From an uncultured Eubacterium sp. (lineage in GTDB: Bacteria > Bacillota > Clostridia > Lachnospirales > Lachnospiraceae): a stretch of 37,309 bases of DNA. Both the position numbers and the translations under genes were made by a program. Positions 36,831 to 37,309 of the stretch are shown piece after piece. Positions within the stretch are counted from its first letter, which is position 1. Every line of letters starts with the position of its first letter. The notes under the pieces were generated by a model. It saw only the letters and a list, made by a program, of their open reading frames with translations, did no database searches and was not told where the DNA came from. The DNA is taken from positions 1 to 37,309 of the forward strand of contig CAJOPA010000030.1 of assembly GCA_905236235.1 (NCBI GenBank), read 5' to 3'.

Positions 36831-37309
36831 TTATACTTCCTCACCCAGCCTGAAATCGTCCGGGTGATCATCAACCTCAATCTCTATATCCATGCGGGCC
36901 CGGTACTCCTCCGGCGCTCCGAGCAATGCGCCCTTTGCCTGCGATCGCATCCGCACCACCACGGGTACCTCTGCATTCTTTATCTTCAAGATCGCCTGCT
37001 TCATATCCTCCACAGACTCCTGCCGGTTTAACTGTTCGAAAGCCTGTCTGTCGTCCGTAAGTAGCTCCAGCTGATCTTTGTTGGCATAGTTCACGCCGGT
37101 CTTTTGGATAAACATCCGCGTAAGACTCGTCAAAGATAAAACGATATCCTCCCAGGCATCAAGCACCTCGCCCAGTACCCCGGGGTCGTCCTTTAAGCTT
37201 CGGATGGCCTGCTCTTTTTGCGCCTGCATCTGACGGTCCTGCTCTGTCCCGTCATCCGCCGCCGCGCCGGATCGTCTCGGCGCACTTGCGCCTCCCGTTG
37301 CCCGACCGC
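36831..37309 (-). CDS. dnaX: DNA polymerase III subunit gamma/tau, C-terminal part (5' end outside window)
   Basis: Open frame continues to the window edge (GRATGGASAPRRSGAAADDGTEQDRQMQAQKEQ...); dnaX-ybaB-recR order; the call is mainly synteny plus tau-like C-terminus. Confidence 0.85.
   Translation of the reverse strand, partial: GRATGGASAPRRSGAAADDGTEQDRQMQAQKEQAIRSLKDDPGVLGEVLDAWEDIVLSLTSLTRMFIQKTGVNYANKDQLELLTDDRQAFEQLNRQESVEDMKQAILKIKNAEVPVVVRMRSQAKGALLGAPEEYRARMDIEIEVDDHPDDFRLGEEV

Noticed and set aside
1-37309. CRISPR arrays, transposons, prophage, tRNA/rRNA genes
   Set aside because: No regularly spaced direct repeats, transposase or integrase motifs, or cloverleaf-like sequences were recognised by eye; a tRNAscan/Rfam run would be needed to exclude small RNAs.

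Overview
Chromosomal window from a Gram-positive Clostridia genome, most likely Lachnospiraceae (inferred from family content). It is almost entirely minus-strand coding; murG is the only clear plus-strand gene. From left to right it holds: lysS-greA; dusB-coaX-(DUF6145-like)-argF; an SPFH/NfeD pair; an SH3-SleB hydrolase; pgi divergent from murG; a flavodoxin-SCP2 fusion; a rhomboid protease; a complete Gram-positive Tad/Flp pilus locus (about 12.6-22.0 kb); fliS and flagellin with a textbook sigma-D promoter; a 1096-aa protein with helical repeats and a FliK-like C-terminus; an 848-aa TPR protein with a CbbX-like AAA+ domain; an AI-2E family transporter; a YbhJ-like aconitase homologue; cvpA; a DUF5711-like protein; recR-ybaB-dnaX (dnaX cut by the window edge). 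No CRISPR, rRNA, tRNA or transposon was recognised. The best second-look items are in the Tad locus. (i) The first gene, a prepilin peptidase, has its catalytic N-terminus encoded in frame but without any ATG/GTG/TTG start, while a GTG with a strong Shine-Dalgarno lies in the frame that a T7 tract separates from it. (ii) A 9-bp inverted repeat overlaps that operon's predicted promoter and SD. (iii) The CpaE-like protein has lost its P-loop. (iv) A TadE-like protein carries a tandem His/Cys metal-site-like module. (v) A 59-aa Flp pilin is missing from the ORF track. All family calls are from reading motifs by eye; no searches were run.
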